Shown: positions 8,710-18,337 of the stretch, piece by piece
Layout: every line of letters starts with the position of its first letter
How positions within the stretch are numbered: the stretch's first letter is position 1
Source of the DNA: Acidobacteriaceae bacterium UBA1307
GTDB taxonomy: Bacteria; Acidobacteriota; Terriglobia; Terriglobales; Acidobacteriaceae
NCBI GenBank assembly: GCA_002307235.1
Contig: DBTV01000042.1
Location: 56,447-118,122 of the forward strand
DNA: 61,676 bases
Reading direction: 5' to 3'
Program-made: the position numbers and the translations under genes
The notes under the pieces: generated by a model
Database searches by the model: none
What the model was told of the DNA's origin: nothing
Seen by the model: the letters and a program-made list of their open reading frames with translations, nothing else

Positions 8710-9810
8710 CTAGGGCGTGCCTGGCGCAACGGTGTCGAGCGGCGGTGCGGGCAAAAGATGTGTGCGCGCCAGCACTTTACGTGCGAGCCCGGTTAGCGCC
8801 ATGGTGGCTGCCGTGTCGAGCGGCACCCAGCGCCGTTCGCCGGCGGGCTCAATGGCCAGCCGTTCCACGTCGTCCTCAAAGACGGTGCGGATGCGCACGT
8901 AGTAGTTCACCTGCATGATGGCGTGGCGCACGGTCAGGCGCAACACGGACTCGGGCACGGCGGGGTCGCGCAGCGGGGGCAACTCCCACAGCCCGGGCAT
9001 CACCGTTGCCTCAGCCGGTCGCTGCTCCAGCAGCACCTCGCGTTGTGAGCGGGAGCCGTCCTTGCCATACGCTGCGTTGGTGCGCACGGTGAGCGCGTAG
9101 CCTGCCTCCTGGCTCCGCATGCGCGCGCGGGGCGCGGTCTTGTGTTCGCCGCGCGTCTTGCAGTGCTTGCGCAGCGGGCAGGTCAGGCATTGCGGGCTGC
9201 GCGGGGTGCAGACCAGCGCTCCCAGCTCCATCATGGCCTGGTTGAAGTCGCCGACATGGAGCCTGTCGAGCATCTGTTGGGCGAACTCGGCCACGCGTTT
9301 GCGCAGCGCCGTGCTCTGCGTCTTTGTCGGAGCTTCCCAGCCCGCCAGCCGGCAGACCACCCGCTCCACGTTGCCGTCGACTACCGCAATCGGCTCGCCA
9401 TGCGCGATGCTGGCGATGGCCGCCGCCGTGTAGTCGCCGATGCCGGGTAGCGTGCGCAGCTCGGCCGCGGTCGTCGGCAGCGTGCCGTGCTGCGTCTCGG
9501 TCACGTATTGCGCGGCCTTGTGCAGCATGCGCGCCCGGCGATAGTAGCCGAGGCCGCTCCACAGCGCCAGCACCTCTTGCTCAGGAGCCAGAGCCAGCGC
9601 CAGCAGCGTCGGAAAGCGCTCGACGAAGGCCTGATAGCGCTCGATCACCACCGCCACGCGCGTCTGCTGCAGCATGATCTCCGAGACCCAGATCGCGTAC
9701 GGGTCGCGGCTCTTGCGCCACGGCAGGTCGCGGCGATTCTTCCGGTACCAAAGCAGAAGCGCGCGTCGTAACGTTGCAAAGGGAGGTGCAATGTCTTTCT
9801 GGCCAGCCAC
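8710..9810 (-). CDS. mutY: A/G-specific adenine DNA glycosylase MutY
   Basis: 366 residues. MutY removes adenine mispaired with 8-oxoguanine. The HhH-GPD core shows WVSEIMLQQTRVAVV (catalytic Glu in SEIMLQQT), the hairpin LPGIGDYTAAAIASIA, and the catalytic Asp in AVVDGNVERVVCRL. The iron-sulfur loop CTPRSPQCLTCPLRKHC has the exact C-x6-C-x2-C-x5-C spacing. A C-terminal NUDIX-like domain that recognises 8-oxoG occupies about 230-350 (VMPGLWELPPL). Length matches the family. Confidence 0.97.
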   Translation of the reverse strand: MAGQKDIAPPFATLRRALLLWYRKNRRDLPWRKSRDPYAIWVSEIMLQQTRVAVVIERYQAFVERFPTLLALALAPEQEVLALWSGLGYYRRARMLHKAAQYVTETQHGTLPTTAAELRTLPGIGDYTAAAIASIAHGEPIAVVDGNVERVVCRLAGWEAPTKTQSTALRKRVAEFAQQMLDRLHVGDFNQAMMELGALVCTPRSPQCLTCPLRKHCKTRGEHKTAPRARMRSQEAGYALTVRTNAAYGKDGSRSQREVLLEQRPAEATVMPGLWELPPLRDPAVPESVLRLTVRHAIMQVNYYVRIRTVFEDDVERLAIEPAGERRWVPLDTAATMALTGLARKVLARTHLLPAPPLDTVAPGTP

Positions 9811-10121
9811 CCCTCCAGCTTACGGCATCCATCAGCCAGGCGTGCAAGAGGATGGCCGAACCCGCCAAAATGCGCGCAGCTTTTCATCGGCGGATCGACA
9901 TCGGGAGCCTGTTGCCTCGAAGGTTTCCTGCTCTAGGAATTCATGGAAATTGACCGCCCCAAGGATTGTTGCCTGGCTCTTCCGCTGCTAGGCTGAAAAC
10001 AACCATTTGTACAACATCGTGCGTGAGGCGAGACTCCGCGTGCCGACGAGCGGCTGAACAAGGCCGCCGGAGTGCGGAGTCTGTGTCCGCGCACACGAGA
10101 ACGATCCTATTGGAGGCTGTT
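9811..10121. other. Divergent promoter region, no gene seen
   Basis: 311 bp between mutY (leftward) and the exported barrel-like gene (rightward). The open frame that runs through it rightwards is an upstream extension of the next gene without a ribosome binding site. No hairpin or repeat recognised. Confidence 0.5.
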
Positions 10122-10994
10122 TTGAAGAAGTTCGTTGTTTGTTTTGCGTTGGGCCTTTTGGCTGCGTCCGGAACCGTTGATGCGCAATTTACCGGCGCTC
10201 CCGCCGGGTTGATGACGGCGCGTGCGCAATCGCAAGCGCCGGCCGTGGCGCGCGCCCAGCGTGAGGTGGCCGCCCTGCAGGCAGCCAAGCAGGCTGCGGC
10301 CAATGCCGTTCCCAAGCCTTTTTCGCGCGTGGCCGTCAGTGCTGGCATCTCGGCGATGGGCGTCAATATGCAGGTGGCCACCAACGTGAACAAGTACATC
10401 AACGTGCGCGCCACCGGCAACTACTTCAGCTATACGATGAGCAACCAGTCCTTTGACGATTACACCGTCAACGGCAAGCTGGACTTTGCCACCGCGGGCC
10501 TCTCGGCGGACTTCTATCCCTTCCCGAAGCACGGTCTGCGCTTCAGCCCCGGCGTGCAGTTCTATAACCAGAACGGCGCCACGGCAAATGTGACCGTCAA
10601 GGGCGGCACCAGCCTTTCGCTCAACGATGTCGACTACTATTCGTCGAGCACGAATCCGATTCAGGGCACGGCGGAGTTCGGCCTCAACACGCGCAAGCAG
10701 GCCTTTACCGCCACCACCGGCTGGGGCAACCTGATCTCGCGCAAGGCCAGCAAACACTGGTCGTTCCCGGTTGAGCTGGGCGTGGCCTTTGTTGATGCGC
10801 CGACCGTCAAGATGGCCCTCAACAGCGGCCAGGCCTGCAATGCCAGCGGCCAGAACTGCGTCAACGTGACCGACTACGCCGAGCTGCAATCGAACCTGCA
10901 GGCCCAGATCAAGAAGTACCAGGATGATGTGAACATGCTGAAGTTCTACCCGATCTTTTCCTTCGGCGTCGGTTACAGCTTCCACATCCGGTAA
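10122..10994 (+). CDS. Exported beta-barrel-like protein of unknown function
   Basis: 290 residues from a TTG start at 10122, chosen because GGAGG sits five bases upstream and a signal peptide (LKKFVVCFALGLLAASGTVDA) starts exactly there. After a short Ala/Gln-rich segment (about 35-65) the protein is a run of alternating polar/hydrophobic strands (INVRATGNYFSYTM, HGLRFSPGVQFYNQNG) and ends in YSFHIR, as in small outer-membrane barrels. One cysteine pair (QACNASGQNC) may form a loop disulfide. I do not recognise a named family; a porin or OmpA-like barrel role is an inference. Confidence 0.75.
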   Translation: MKKFVVCFALGLLAASGTVDAQFTGAPAGLMTARAQSQAPAVARAQREVAALQAAKQAAANAVPKPFSRVAVSAGISAMGVNMQVATNVNKYINVRATGNYFSYTMSNQSFDDYTVNGKLDFATAGLSADFYPFPKHGLRFSPGVQFYNQNGATANVTVKGGTSLSLNDVDYYSSSTNPIQGTAEFGLNTRKQAFTATTGWGNLISRKASKHWSFPVELGVAFVDAPTVKMALNSGQACNASGQNCVNVTDYAELQSNLQAQIKKYQDDVNMLKFYPIFSFGVGYSFHIR

Positions 10995-11070
10995 AGAAAG
11001 GACGAGAGACGTAGGGAGTGGGGAACGAGGGAACAGTCCACGGCTGTCGGGAAACAGAAACACCGAAGGT

Positions 11071-11146
11071 GTTATCCCGAGAACGGGGCGCCAGGCGTTT
11101 TCTTCAGCCTGAGGGTAGTGCGTCGAGGGATCTGCGGTTGCTTGGC
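11071..11146 (-). repeat. Dispersed hairpin repeat, copy 1 (inverted orientation)
   Basis: Reverse complement matches the other copies: CAACCGCAGATCCCTCG, then a CAGGCTGAAGAAAACGCCTG core, then CCCCGTT and CGGGAT. It lies in the 366-bp gap between the barrel-like gene and recX. Confidence 0.8.
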
Positions 11147-11360
11147 AACTCTGCGCCCCCTCGCCGACCAGCATGAGAAGAGCGTTACCGCAGCCCAAGC
11201 GCAAGTCTGTTCCAACAGAATAGCGGCGAGCCTTTGAGGTCCGCCGTTTTTTTCGTTTTTATTTCAGGAGCCAAGGACCTGGAGTCCACAGCGCGTCCCT
11301 CGTTTTACACTTGCGCACACCAGTGAGAAGCTCGAAGCTAAGAGCTGAGGAGCTGCCCTT

Positions 11361-11918
11361 TTGACCTTTTCCGCACAACCGCGCAAGCCAAGGCCGCCGC
11401 TCGACGAGGCGGGGCTGTTCGACTATGCCGTGCGCTCGCTGGGGCGCATGATGCGCACCGAGGCCGAGTTGCGCCGGCTGATGGAAAAACGCATTGAGCC
11501 CGGTCCCGCCGCCGAGGCAATGATGGCGCGGGTCACGGTGCGGCTCAAGGAATACGGCTATCTGAATGACACCGTCTTCGCCGAAACCTACACGCGGCTG
11601 CGGCAGGAGAACGAGAAGTTTGGCCAGCGGCGCGTGCGGCAATCGCTCAGCCAGAAGGGCGTGCCGCAGCAGATCATCGGCGACGTGATTGAGGCGCGCT
11701 ACGGCAACACCAACGAAGACACGCTGGCGCGTGAGCATCTGGAACGCAAGCGGATCAAAAAACCGGAGAACGAGAAGGAAACGGCGCGGGTGATGCGGCG
11801 GCTGATCGCAGCGGGGTTTTCGCCCTCGACCGTCTACAAGATTTTGCGCCAGTGGGATCTGCCGGAGGAGACGCTGGCGGCGCTCGAATCGGTCGACGAG
11901 GACTCACCCGTCGAATGA
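11361..11918 (+). CDS. recX: RecX-family regulatory protein
   Basis: 185 residues. RecX binds RecA filaments and limits recombination. The three-helix repeats are visible: DYAVRSLGRMMRTEAELRRLM (about 18-38), VTVRLKEYGYLNDTVFAETY (about 55-74), RRVRQSLSQKGVPQQII (about 85-101), and a C-terminal repeat (ARVMRRLIAAGFSPSTVYKIL). The start is TTG at 11361 with GAGGAG eight bases upstream. Its stop overlaps the ATG of the next gene (ATGA), suggesting translational coupling. No recA gene is present nearby. Confidence 0.9.
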   Translation: MTFSAQPRKPRPPLDEAGLFDYAVRSLGRMMRTEAELRRLMEKRIEPGPAAEAMMARVTVRLKEYGYLNDTVFAETYTRLRQENEKFGQRRVRQSLSQKGVPQQIIGDVIEARYGNTNEDTLAREHLERKRIKKPENEKETARVMRRLIAAGFSPSTVYKILRQWDLPEETLAALESVDEDSPVE

Positions 11919-12730
11919 TGCCCGCGCGGGTGATTGCCATCGACTGGTCAGGCAGCCGCGAAGAGGCCGCGCAGCGCAGGCACATTGTCGCCGCCGAGGT
12001 CTGGCGCGGGCAGGTGCGGCTGGTCACGGGGCTGACGCGCGCCGCGATGATCGACTGGCTCACGGATGTCGTCCAAAATGAGAAAAAGACCGTCGTTGGC
12101 TTCGATTTTTCCTTCTCGTTTCCCGAGGATTTCTTTCGTACGCACAATCTGAAGAGCGTTGCTGCGCTCTGGCAATGTGTTGCCGAACATGGAGAAGAGT
12201 GGCTGGCCGCCTGTCCGCCGCCGTTCTGGGGCAGGCCGGGAAAAAAGCGGCCCGTGCCCTTTCCGGGCGAGGAACTGCGGCAGTGCGAACGCGAGATTTC
12301 CGTCGGCGGCATCCGGCCCAAGTCGATCTACCAGATTGGTGGAGCAGGCGCGGCCGGAACCGGCTCGCTGCGCGGGATGCCGTGGCTGACCCGGCTGCGC
12401 GCGGCGGGGTTTTCGATTTTTCCCTTTGATGTGCCGGCGTGGCCAATGGCCATGGAGATTTATCCGCGACTGCTGACCGGGCCGGTGGTCAAAAGCAGCG
12501 GACCAGCCCGCAGCTCTTTTCTCGACTCGGAGAAGTTTGCGGCCCTGTGCGGTTCGCTACGGATTCCGCCGGAGGTTCTGGAGCAGGGGAAAAACTCCGA
12601 GGACGCCTTCGATGCGCTGGTGGCGGCGCTCGCGATGTCCCGGCGACGGAAGGAGTTTGCCGCGCTTGAGGCCGCGCGAAGCCCGCGAGAGATGCTCGAA
12701 GGGCAAGTGTGGGGGGAGGCGAGGGACTGA
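11915..12730 (+). CDS. DUF429-like protein (predicted RNase H-fold)
   Basis: 271 residues starting at the ATG that overlaps the recX stop by four bases. Family features: VIAIDWSGSREEA near the N-terminus, VVGFDFSFSFPEDF (about 57-70), a MEIYPRLLTG strand (about 180), and the C-terminal acidic helix NSEDAFDALVAALAM (about 230-245). The acidic residues D (IDWSG), D (GFDFSFS), E (MEIYP) and D (EDAFDAL) are arranged as in RNase H-like nucleases. DUF429 proteins have no settled function. Coupling to recX hints at nucleic-acid metabolism, which is only an inference. Confidence 0.75.
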   Translation: MMPARVIAIDWSGSREEAAQRRHIVAAEVWRGQVRLVTGLTRAAMIDWLTDVVQNEKKTVVGFDFSFSFPEDFFRTHNLKSVAALWQCVAEHGEEWLAACPPPFWGRPGKKRPVPFPGEELRQCEREISVGGIRPKSIYQIGGAGAAGTGSLRGMPWLTRLRAAGFSIFPFDVPAWPMAMEIYPRLLTGPVVKSSGPARSSFLDSEKFAALCGSLRIPPEVLEQGKNSEDAFDALVAALAMSRRRKEFAALEAARSPREMLEGQVWGEARD

Positions 12731-12754
12731 GGGGCTGTGTCTGTTTTCTTGCGT

Positions 12755-12836
12755 GAAGGGCAACCGCAGATCCCTCGGCTCACCACCCCCATACTGAAGA
12801 AAACCTCTGGGGCCCCGTTCGCTCGGGATGACAGCC
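12755..12836 (+). repeat. Dispersed hairpin repeat, copy 2
   Basis: GAAGGGCAACCGCAGATCCC at the left, a CCCCA...TGGGG hairpin around CTGAAGAAAAC, and GTTCGCTCGGGATGACAG at the right. It lies between the DUF429 gene and alaS and is followed by degenerate TGAACAG/TGTTCCC words up to about 12935. Confidence 0.85.
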
Positions 12837-12994
12837 GTGGAGAGTGAACAGGGAACAGCGTATTGACTGTTCACCGCACACTGTTCCATTGTTCCCTCAG
12901 TCTCTGGTCCCTCGTCCCCTGTTTCCCACCTTCCCCGCCTCATCTCATTTCCCCGGTTCGATCCTTAGCCCCGGCCTATTACACTGGGAACGAC

Positions 12995-15772
12995 ATGCAA
13001 TACCGCTCAGGAAACGACATTCGCGAGACCTTTTTGCGCTTCTTCGAGTCGAAGAGCCACCGGCGCGTGCACTCCTCCTCGCTGGTCCCGGCCAACGACC
13101 CCACCCTGCTGTTCACCAACGCCGGCATGAACCAGTTCAAGGACATGTACCTGGGCGCGGAGAAGCGGGACTACACGCGGGCGGCGACCTCGCAGAAGTG
13201 CGTGCGCGCCGGCGGCAAGCACAATGACCTGGAAAACGTCGGCTTTACCCGCCGCCACCACACCTTCTTTGAGATGCTGGGGAACTTTGCCTTCGGCGAC
13301 TACTTCAAGCGCGAGGCCATCGCCTACTCGTGGGAGCTGATCACCAGCCCCGAGTGGTTCGGCATCCCCAAGGACCGGCTCTACGTGACCATCTTCTCGG
13401 GTGAAGACGGCGTGCCGCGCGACGATGAGGCCGAGACCTTCTGGAACGAGATCGGCGTGCCCAGCGACCGCATCCGCGAGTACGGCCTGAAGGACAACTT
13501 CTGGCAGATGGGCGAGACCGGCCCCTGCGGCCCCTGCTCGGAGATCTTCTACGATCTCGGCATCGAGGCGGCGGAGACACCCGGCGTCGACAAGCCCTTC
13601 GGCGAGGACGACTCCCGCTACGTCGAGATCTGGAACCTGGTCTTTGACCAGTTTGACCGCTCGGCGGTGGTGGACCCGGTGACCAAGAAGACCACCTACA
13701 CGCTGCAACCGCTGCCGAACCCCTGCATCGATACCGGCATGGGCCTTGAGCGCATTGCGGCCGTGCTGCAGGGCAAGATCACCAACTACGAGACCGACCT
13801 GTTCACGCCGCTGATTGCCAAGGCGGCAGAGCTGACCGGCGTGGCCAACGACGTCAGCATTGCTAGCCTGCGCATCATCGCCGACCACGCGCGCGCGGCA
13901 ACGTTTCTGATTGGCGACGGCGTGCTGCCGTCGAATGAGGGCCGCGGCTACGTGCTGCGCAAGATCATGCGCCGCGCCATCCGCCACGGACGCCTGCTCG
14001 GCCAGGACAAGCCTTTCCTCTGCGCGATGGTCTATGCCGTGCGCGACCTGATGCAGGGCGCATACCCCGAGTTGGTCGATTCTGCCGACCGCGTGGCCAA
14101 GGTCGTCGAGGCCGAGGAAAAACAATTTGACCGCGTGCTCAAGGTGGGACTTGATAAGCTCAATTCCGAAATCGAAAAGGCAAGAGAAGAAGCGAACTCT
14201 CTCCCTATCCCATCCGATCCAGAATCGCCCTTGCATAAGAATAACGACGAATCTCCGCAAGTACGATCGATCCTTTCAGGCAGAGTAGCCTTCCATCTGT
14301 ATGAAACCTTCGGCCTGCCCGAGGACTTTATCGCCGACGCCTGCCGCGATGCGGGTGTGACGTTTGACAGCGAGGGCTTCAACGCCGCGCGCGAGGAAGA
14401 AAAGACCCGAGCCCGCGCAAGCTGGAAGGGGGGCAGCCAGAAGACGGCCAGCCCGGCCTTCCGCGATCTGCCGAAGACCGACTTCCTCGGCTACAAGCAG
14501 TTGCAGAGTCCCGGCAAGGTGCTCGCCATCGTCAAGGACGGCGTGGGCGCGCCGGCCGCCAAGGCGGGCGAAGAGGTTGAGGTGGTGCTTGACCACACCA
14601 GCTTCTATGGCGACTCGGGCGGTCAGGTGGGTGACACCGGGCTCTTCCTTTCGCTCGACGGCAACACGACCGTGGCTGAGATTACCGGATGCGTGCTGCC
14701 CGTGCAGGGCGTGCGCGCGCACAAGGCGCACCTCAAGCAGGATCTTGCGGTCGGCGATGAGGTTACGACGGTGGTCAACGCCGAGCGGCGCGACGCCATT
14801 CGCCGCAACCACACCGGCACGCACCTGCTGCATGCGGCGCTGCGTCGGGTGCTCGGCGATCACGTCAAGCAGGCTGGTTCGGCGGTGGACGAGACGCGGC
14901 TGCGCTTCGACTTTTCGCATTTTGCTCAGGTCGCTGAGGAAGACCTCCAAGAGGTAGAAAACATCGTCAATCGCGAGGTGATGGGCAACGCGCTGGTGGA
15001 GGTCTTCGAGGACATTCCCATCGATCAGGCGGTCAACGAGTTCCACGCGACGGCGCTGTTCGGCGAAAAGTACGGCGACCGGGTGCGCATCATCAAGCTC
15101 TCGGATGGCTTCTCGACCGAGCTGTGCGGCGGCACGCATACCAGCGCGACCGGCGACATCGGACTCGTCAAGATTCTGGGCGAAAGCGCGGTCAGCTCCG
15201 GCGTGCGGCGCATCGAGGCCATCACCGGCTTTGGTTCGCTTGCCACCTTCCGCGAAGATTTTTCGCTCGCGCACTACGTGGGCCAACTGGTTCCTGCGGG
15301 CGGCAATCTTCTGGAGCAGTTCCGCACCAAGATGGCCGCGCAGGAAGAAGAGTTCAAGAAGCTGCGGCGCGAGTTGGACGAGTTGCGCATGAAGTCGGCC
15401 TCGAGCACGCTTGACGAGGCTCTCTCAAAGGCCGTCGAAGTAAAGGGCGTCAAGCTGGTTTCCTTGCGCGCCGACATGCTCGATCGCGGCCAACTGCGCA
15501 CGCTGGTCGACAATCTGAAGGGCAAGCTGGGCGAGGGTGTGGTGCTGGTCGCCTCGGCGCAACCGGAAGAAAAGGTCGCGCTGATTGCCGGTGTAACGCC
15601 GGGCCTGGCCAAGCGGATTCCGGCGGGCAAGTTCGTCGGCGCGGTCGCCAAGCTGGTGGGCGGCTCGGGCGGCGGCAAGCCGGAGATCGCCGAAGCCGGC
15701 GGCAAGGATCAGTCGCAGATCGACGCAGCGCTCAAGGCCGCGCCCGAGATTGCGGCCGGGTTCTTGGGGTAG
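12995..15772 (+). CDS. alaS: Alanyl-tRNA synthetase
   Basis: 925 residues from the ATG at 12995 (MQYRSGNDIRETFLRFF). The class II catalytic core is at about 1-240 (HTFFEMLGNFAFGDYFK, GPCGPCSEIF, MGLERI) with the tRNA-recognition helices behind it (DHARAATFLIGDGVLPSNEGRGYVL). The editing domain has the zinc ligands HTGTHLLH (about 606-613) and CGGTH (about 711-715). The C-Ala domain (about 760-925) ends GGGKPEIAEAGGKDQSQIDAAL, the normal glycine-rich motif. Odd: between LDKLNSEIEKA and SGRVAFHLYETFG there is an extra ~25-residue Pro/Ser/Asn-rich segment encoded by noticeably AT-richer DNA (about 14160-14290). Confidence 0.98.
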   Translation: MQYRSGNDIRETFLRFFESKSHRRVHSSSLVPANDPTLLFTNAGMNQFKDMYLGAEKRDYTRAATSQKCVRAGGKHNDLENVGFTRRHHTFFEMLGNFAFGDYFKREAIAYSWELITSPEWFGIPKDRLYVTIFSGEDGVPRDDEAETFWNEIGVPSDRIREYGLKDNFWQMGETGPCGPCSEIFYDLGIEAAETPGVDKPFGEDDSRYVEIWNLVFDQFDRSAVVDPVTKKTTYTLQPLPNPCIDTGMGLERIAAVLQGKITNYETDLFTPLIAKAAELTGVANDVSIASLRIIADHARAATFLIGDGVLPSNEGRGYVLRKIMRRAIRHGRLLGQDKPFLCAMVYAVRDLMQGAYPELVDSADRVAKVVEAEEKQFDRVLKVGLDKLNSEIEKAREEANSLPIPSDPESPLHKNNDESPQVRSILSGRVAFHLYETFGLPEDFIADACRDAGVTFDSEGFNAAREEEKTRARASWKGGSQKTASPAFRDLPKTDFLGYKQLQSPGKVLAIVKDGVGAPAAKAGEEVEVVLDHTSFYGDSGGQVGDTGLFLSLDGNTTVAEITGCVLPVQGVRAHKAHLKQDLAVGDEVTTVVNAERRDAIRRNHTGTHLLHAALRRVLGDHVKQAGSAVDETRLRFDFSHFAQVAEEDLQEVENIVNREVMGNALVEVFEDIPIDQAVNEFHATALFGEKYGDRVRIIKLSDGFSTELCGGTHTSATGDIGLVKILGESAVSSGVRRIEAITGFGSLATFREDFSLAHYVGQLVPAGGNLLEQFRTKMAAQEEEFKKLRRELDELRMKSASSTLDEALSKAVEVKGVKLVSLRADMLDRGQLRTLVDNLKGKLGEGVVLVASAQPEEKVALIAGVTPGLAKRIPAGKFVGAVAKLVGGSGGGKPEIAEAGGKDQSQIDAALKAAPEIAAGFLG

Positions 15773-15829
15773 AAAAGGCAGGGAACCAGGGACTCTAGGT
15801 GCTTGGTTCCTCAAAATAAAAAGCAGAAA

Positions 15830-15862
15830 AAAGCGGCGGGCCTCATGGGCTCGCCGCTTTTC
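15830..15862 (+). terminator. Terminator of alaS
   Basis: AGCGGCG/CGCCGCT stem with an inner GCC/GGC extension, then TTTTCTG. Confidence 0.8.
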
Positions 15863-15920
15863 TGTTGAAGCAGAGTTTCGCTTGTATTCTCAGGATGGTC
15901 TGTGGGGAAGGTGCCGTGTT

Positions 15921-15973
15921 GAAAGGCAACCACAGATCTCTCGATGCACCACCCCAGGCTGAAGAAAACGCCT
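15921..15973 (+). repeat. Dispersed hairpin repeat, copy 3 (right end missing)
   Basis: AAAGGCAACCACAGATCTCT and CCCAGGCTGAAGAAAACGCC match the family. After the second arm of the hairpin the sequence diverges to CTGTTCCCTCG, so the right part is lost. Confidence 0.75.
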
Positions 15974-16003
15974 GTTCCCTCGTTGCCTACGTCCCTCAGT
16001 CCC

Positions 16004-18151
16004 CTACTTTCCCGTCCACTGGTCCACCCAGTCGTTCACGGTCTTGTACCAAAGCTCGGAGTTCTGCGGCTTCAGTACCCAGTGGCCCTCGTCGGGGAAG
16101 TAGAGCATCTTCGAGGGCACCTTCAGTAGCTGCAGTGTGGTAAAGAGCTGATAGCCCTCGCTCACGTCGAGCCGGTAGTCGAGCTGGCCGTGAATCACCA
16201 GTGTCGGCGTTTTGAAGTTCTTTGCCGACATCATCGGCGACCACTTGCGGAAGGGATTCTCCGCGTCCGGCTTGCCGTAGTAATCCCACGGCCGGCCCTT
16301 GAACTCCCAGGTGTTGAACCACAGCTCTTCGGTAGAGCCAAAGGCCGACTCCGGGTTGAACATGCCGTCGTGGCTCACGATGCACTTGAAGCGATCCGTG
16401 TGGCCCAGAATCCAGTTGGCCATGAAGCCGCCGTAGCTGGCGCCGAGCGCCGCCTCGCGCGTTTTGTCGATGAAGGGGAATTTCTTCTCCGCTGCGTCGA
16501 GGCCCTGCATCAGGTCCGAGAAGGGCTTGCCACCCCAGTCACCATTGACGCCATCGACCACTGCCTGCCCGTAGCCGGTCGAGCCGCGCGGATTCACCAT
16601 CACGACCACATAACCATTTGCCGCGAACAGCTCCGGGTTCCAGCGATAGCTCCACGCATCGCCCCACGCGCCCTGCGGCCCGCCGTGAATCAGAAACTTG
16701 ACCGGATATTTTTTGCTCGCGTCGAAGGCGGGCGGCGGAATCATGAAGCCCTGCAACTTCGTGCCGTCCTTCGCCGTGAACCAGAAATCTTCCATCTTCG
16801 GCAGATCGAGTTCGGCGAGCAGAGCGTCGTTGAGGTGGGTCAGGTGGACAGGGGAATACCCCTTCGAGCTGTCTGCCTCTTGATCCAGATCGATCACGAC
16901 AATCTCCGAGGGGGCAGTCACGCGCATCAGCGTTCCGACAATTCGCTGCTTGCCATGATCTCCGATGGGCAACAGATGGATGGCACTCCACTCCCCGGAG
17001 ACGTTGTCGAAGGAATGAAGATCCGCACCCGCGACGCTCACGCTATGCAGCACCGACTTCCCCTTTTCGCCGGAAACAAAATGGATGTACTGGGAATCTG
17101 CGCTCCACGCAAATTCATCAATCCACCGATCAAACTTCGGCAGCAGGTTTTTCTCCTGCTTCGTTGCCCGGTCATAGAGCGCCAAATGAAACTGATCGCT
17201 CTCGTACCCCGGCCGCTCCTCCGAGCGCCACGCGATGTACTTGCCATCGGGCGAATACGCCGGATTGAAGTTTCCGCCCTTGGAGGTGCTGATCTTCACC
17301 GGCTTTGTCGCAGGGTTCGTCAGGTCAAGCGTGAAAATGCTGGCGCTGACCGAGGTCGCCGGAACCTCATCGAGATTTTCTGTAAATGCCAGCTCCTTCG
17401 CGTCAGGAGAAATAGAAAATCCCCCGTCGCCGCCGAGCGCGAAGGGCGGCACATCGTGCGGATCGTTCGGCGTCAGGTCGCGCATTCCACTGCCATCGAC
17501 CAAAACATAAAAGAGGTGGGACCTCTTATCGCCGGTGAAGTGGTCCCAGTGCTTGTAGAGCAGCGTGGTAAAAATCTTCGCCTTCACCTTGCTGGTGGTC
17601 GCTGCCAGATCCCGGTCGGCGTTGCACTTGTCGGCCTCGGCAAAGTTCGCGTCGTGAATGGCCGTGCAATCGGGATACACGCTCGAGATGAAGACGATGA
17701 AGCGGCCATCGGGCGACCAGCGCGCGTTGTCGGCCTCGGTGGAGATGTTCGTCAGCTTCGTCTCATCGCTCGCCGTGCCCGTCGCCGTGTCGAACTTTGC
17801 CAGCCAGATCTGCTGCGAACCCTGCCGCGCGCTCAGGAAGAGAATCTGCTTGCCATCGGCCGAAAACTGCACACCGGAGTCGCCCGGCTGCGTGGCTGCG
17901 AGCTTTTTCGCCTCGCCACCGGCCACCGGCTGAATCCACAGCTCCGTTGTTTTCTTGTTTTGGTCGAGGTCAACGGTCGAAACGGAGTAGAGCAGCCATT
18001 TGCCATCGGGGGAAACGGCGGTCTCGCCCAGCCGTTTCATCGCCATCATGTCCTTGAAGGTCATGGGCCGTTTGGTCGGGGCGGCCGTTGCGGCCGTCGA
18101 AACAGAGAGCGCCGAGGCAAGCACGGCAGAGACAATCGCAGTTGTACGCAT
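16004..18151 (-). CDS. Secreted S9-family prolyl oligopeptidase/acyl-peptide hydrolase-like peptidase
   Basis: 715 residues from the ATG at 18151, which starts a signal peptide (MRTTAIVSAVLASALSVSTAATAA). The N-terminal half is a WD40-like beta-propeller with repeated SPDG-K motifs (VSPDGKWLLYSVS, SADGKQILFLSA, SPDGRFIVFIS). The C-terminal alpha/beta hydrolase carries the nucleophile in GASYGGFMANW, the catalytic Asp in HGQLDYRLDVSEGYQL, and the His in DEGHWVLKPQN. S9 enzymes of this type cleave short peptides whose size is limited by the propeller. The middle of the gene (about 16800-17520) is visibly less GC-rich than its ends. Upstream, it is divergent from the cupin gene. Confidence 0.94.
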   Translation of the reverse strand: MRTTAIVSAVLASALSVSTAATAAPTKRPMTFKDMMAMKRLGETAVSPDGKWLLYSVSTVDLDQNKKTTELWIQPVAGGEAKKLAATQPGDSGVQFSADGKQILFLSARQGSQQIWLAKFDTATGTASDETKLTNISTEADNARWSPDGRFIVFISSVYPDCTAIHDANFAEADKCNADRDLAATTSKVKAKIFTTLLYKHWDHFTGDKRSHLFYVLVDGSGMRDLTPNDPHDVPPFALGGDGGFSISPDAKELAFTENLDEVPATSVSASIFTLDLTNPATKPVKISTSKGGNFNPAYSPDGKYIAWRSEERPGYESDQFHLALYDRATKQEKNLLPKFDRWIDEFAWSADSQYIHFVSGEKGKSVLHSVSVAGADLHSFDNVSGEWSAIHLLPIGDHGKQRIVGTLMRVTAPSEIVVIDLDQEADSSKGYSPVHLTHLNDALLAELDLPKMEDFWFTAKDGTKLQGFMIPPPAFDASKKYPVKFLIHGGPQGAWGDAWSYRWNPELFAANGYVVVMVNPRGSTGYGQAVVDGVNGDWGGKPFSDLMQGLDAAEKKFPFIDKTREAALGASYGGFMANWILGHTDRFKCIVSHDGMFNPESAFGSTEELWFNTWEFKGRPWDYYGKPDAENPFRKWSPMMSAKNFKTPTLVIHGQLDYRLDVSEGYQLFTTLQLLKVPSKMLYFPDEGHWVLKPQNSELWYKTVNDWVDQWTGK

Positions 18152-18337
18152 GGAATCCTTCTCGTCGAGCGGTGCAGTCTTGAAAAAGCCGCTCGAAAGG
18201 AAGTGTAAACCGAGGGACCGGGGGAAGGAGCAGGGCATTTGTGCCCCTGCCCCCTCGCCCACTGACACTTCCTCCTCCGCTCAACTACAATCTTGTTTCG
18301 CAGCCAATTTTCGTAGCCTTTGCTACCAGGAGAAGCC

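Noticed and set aside
16190..18208. 672-residue rightward open frame
   Set aside because: Antisense of the S9 peptidase, Arg/Val/His-rich without domains.
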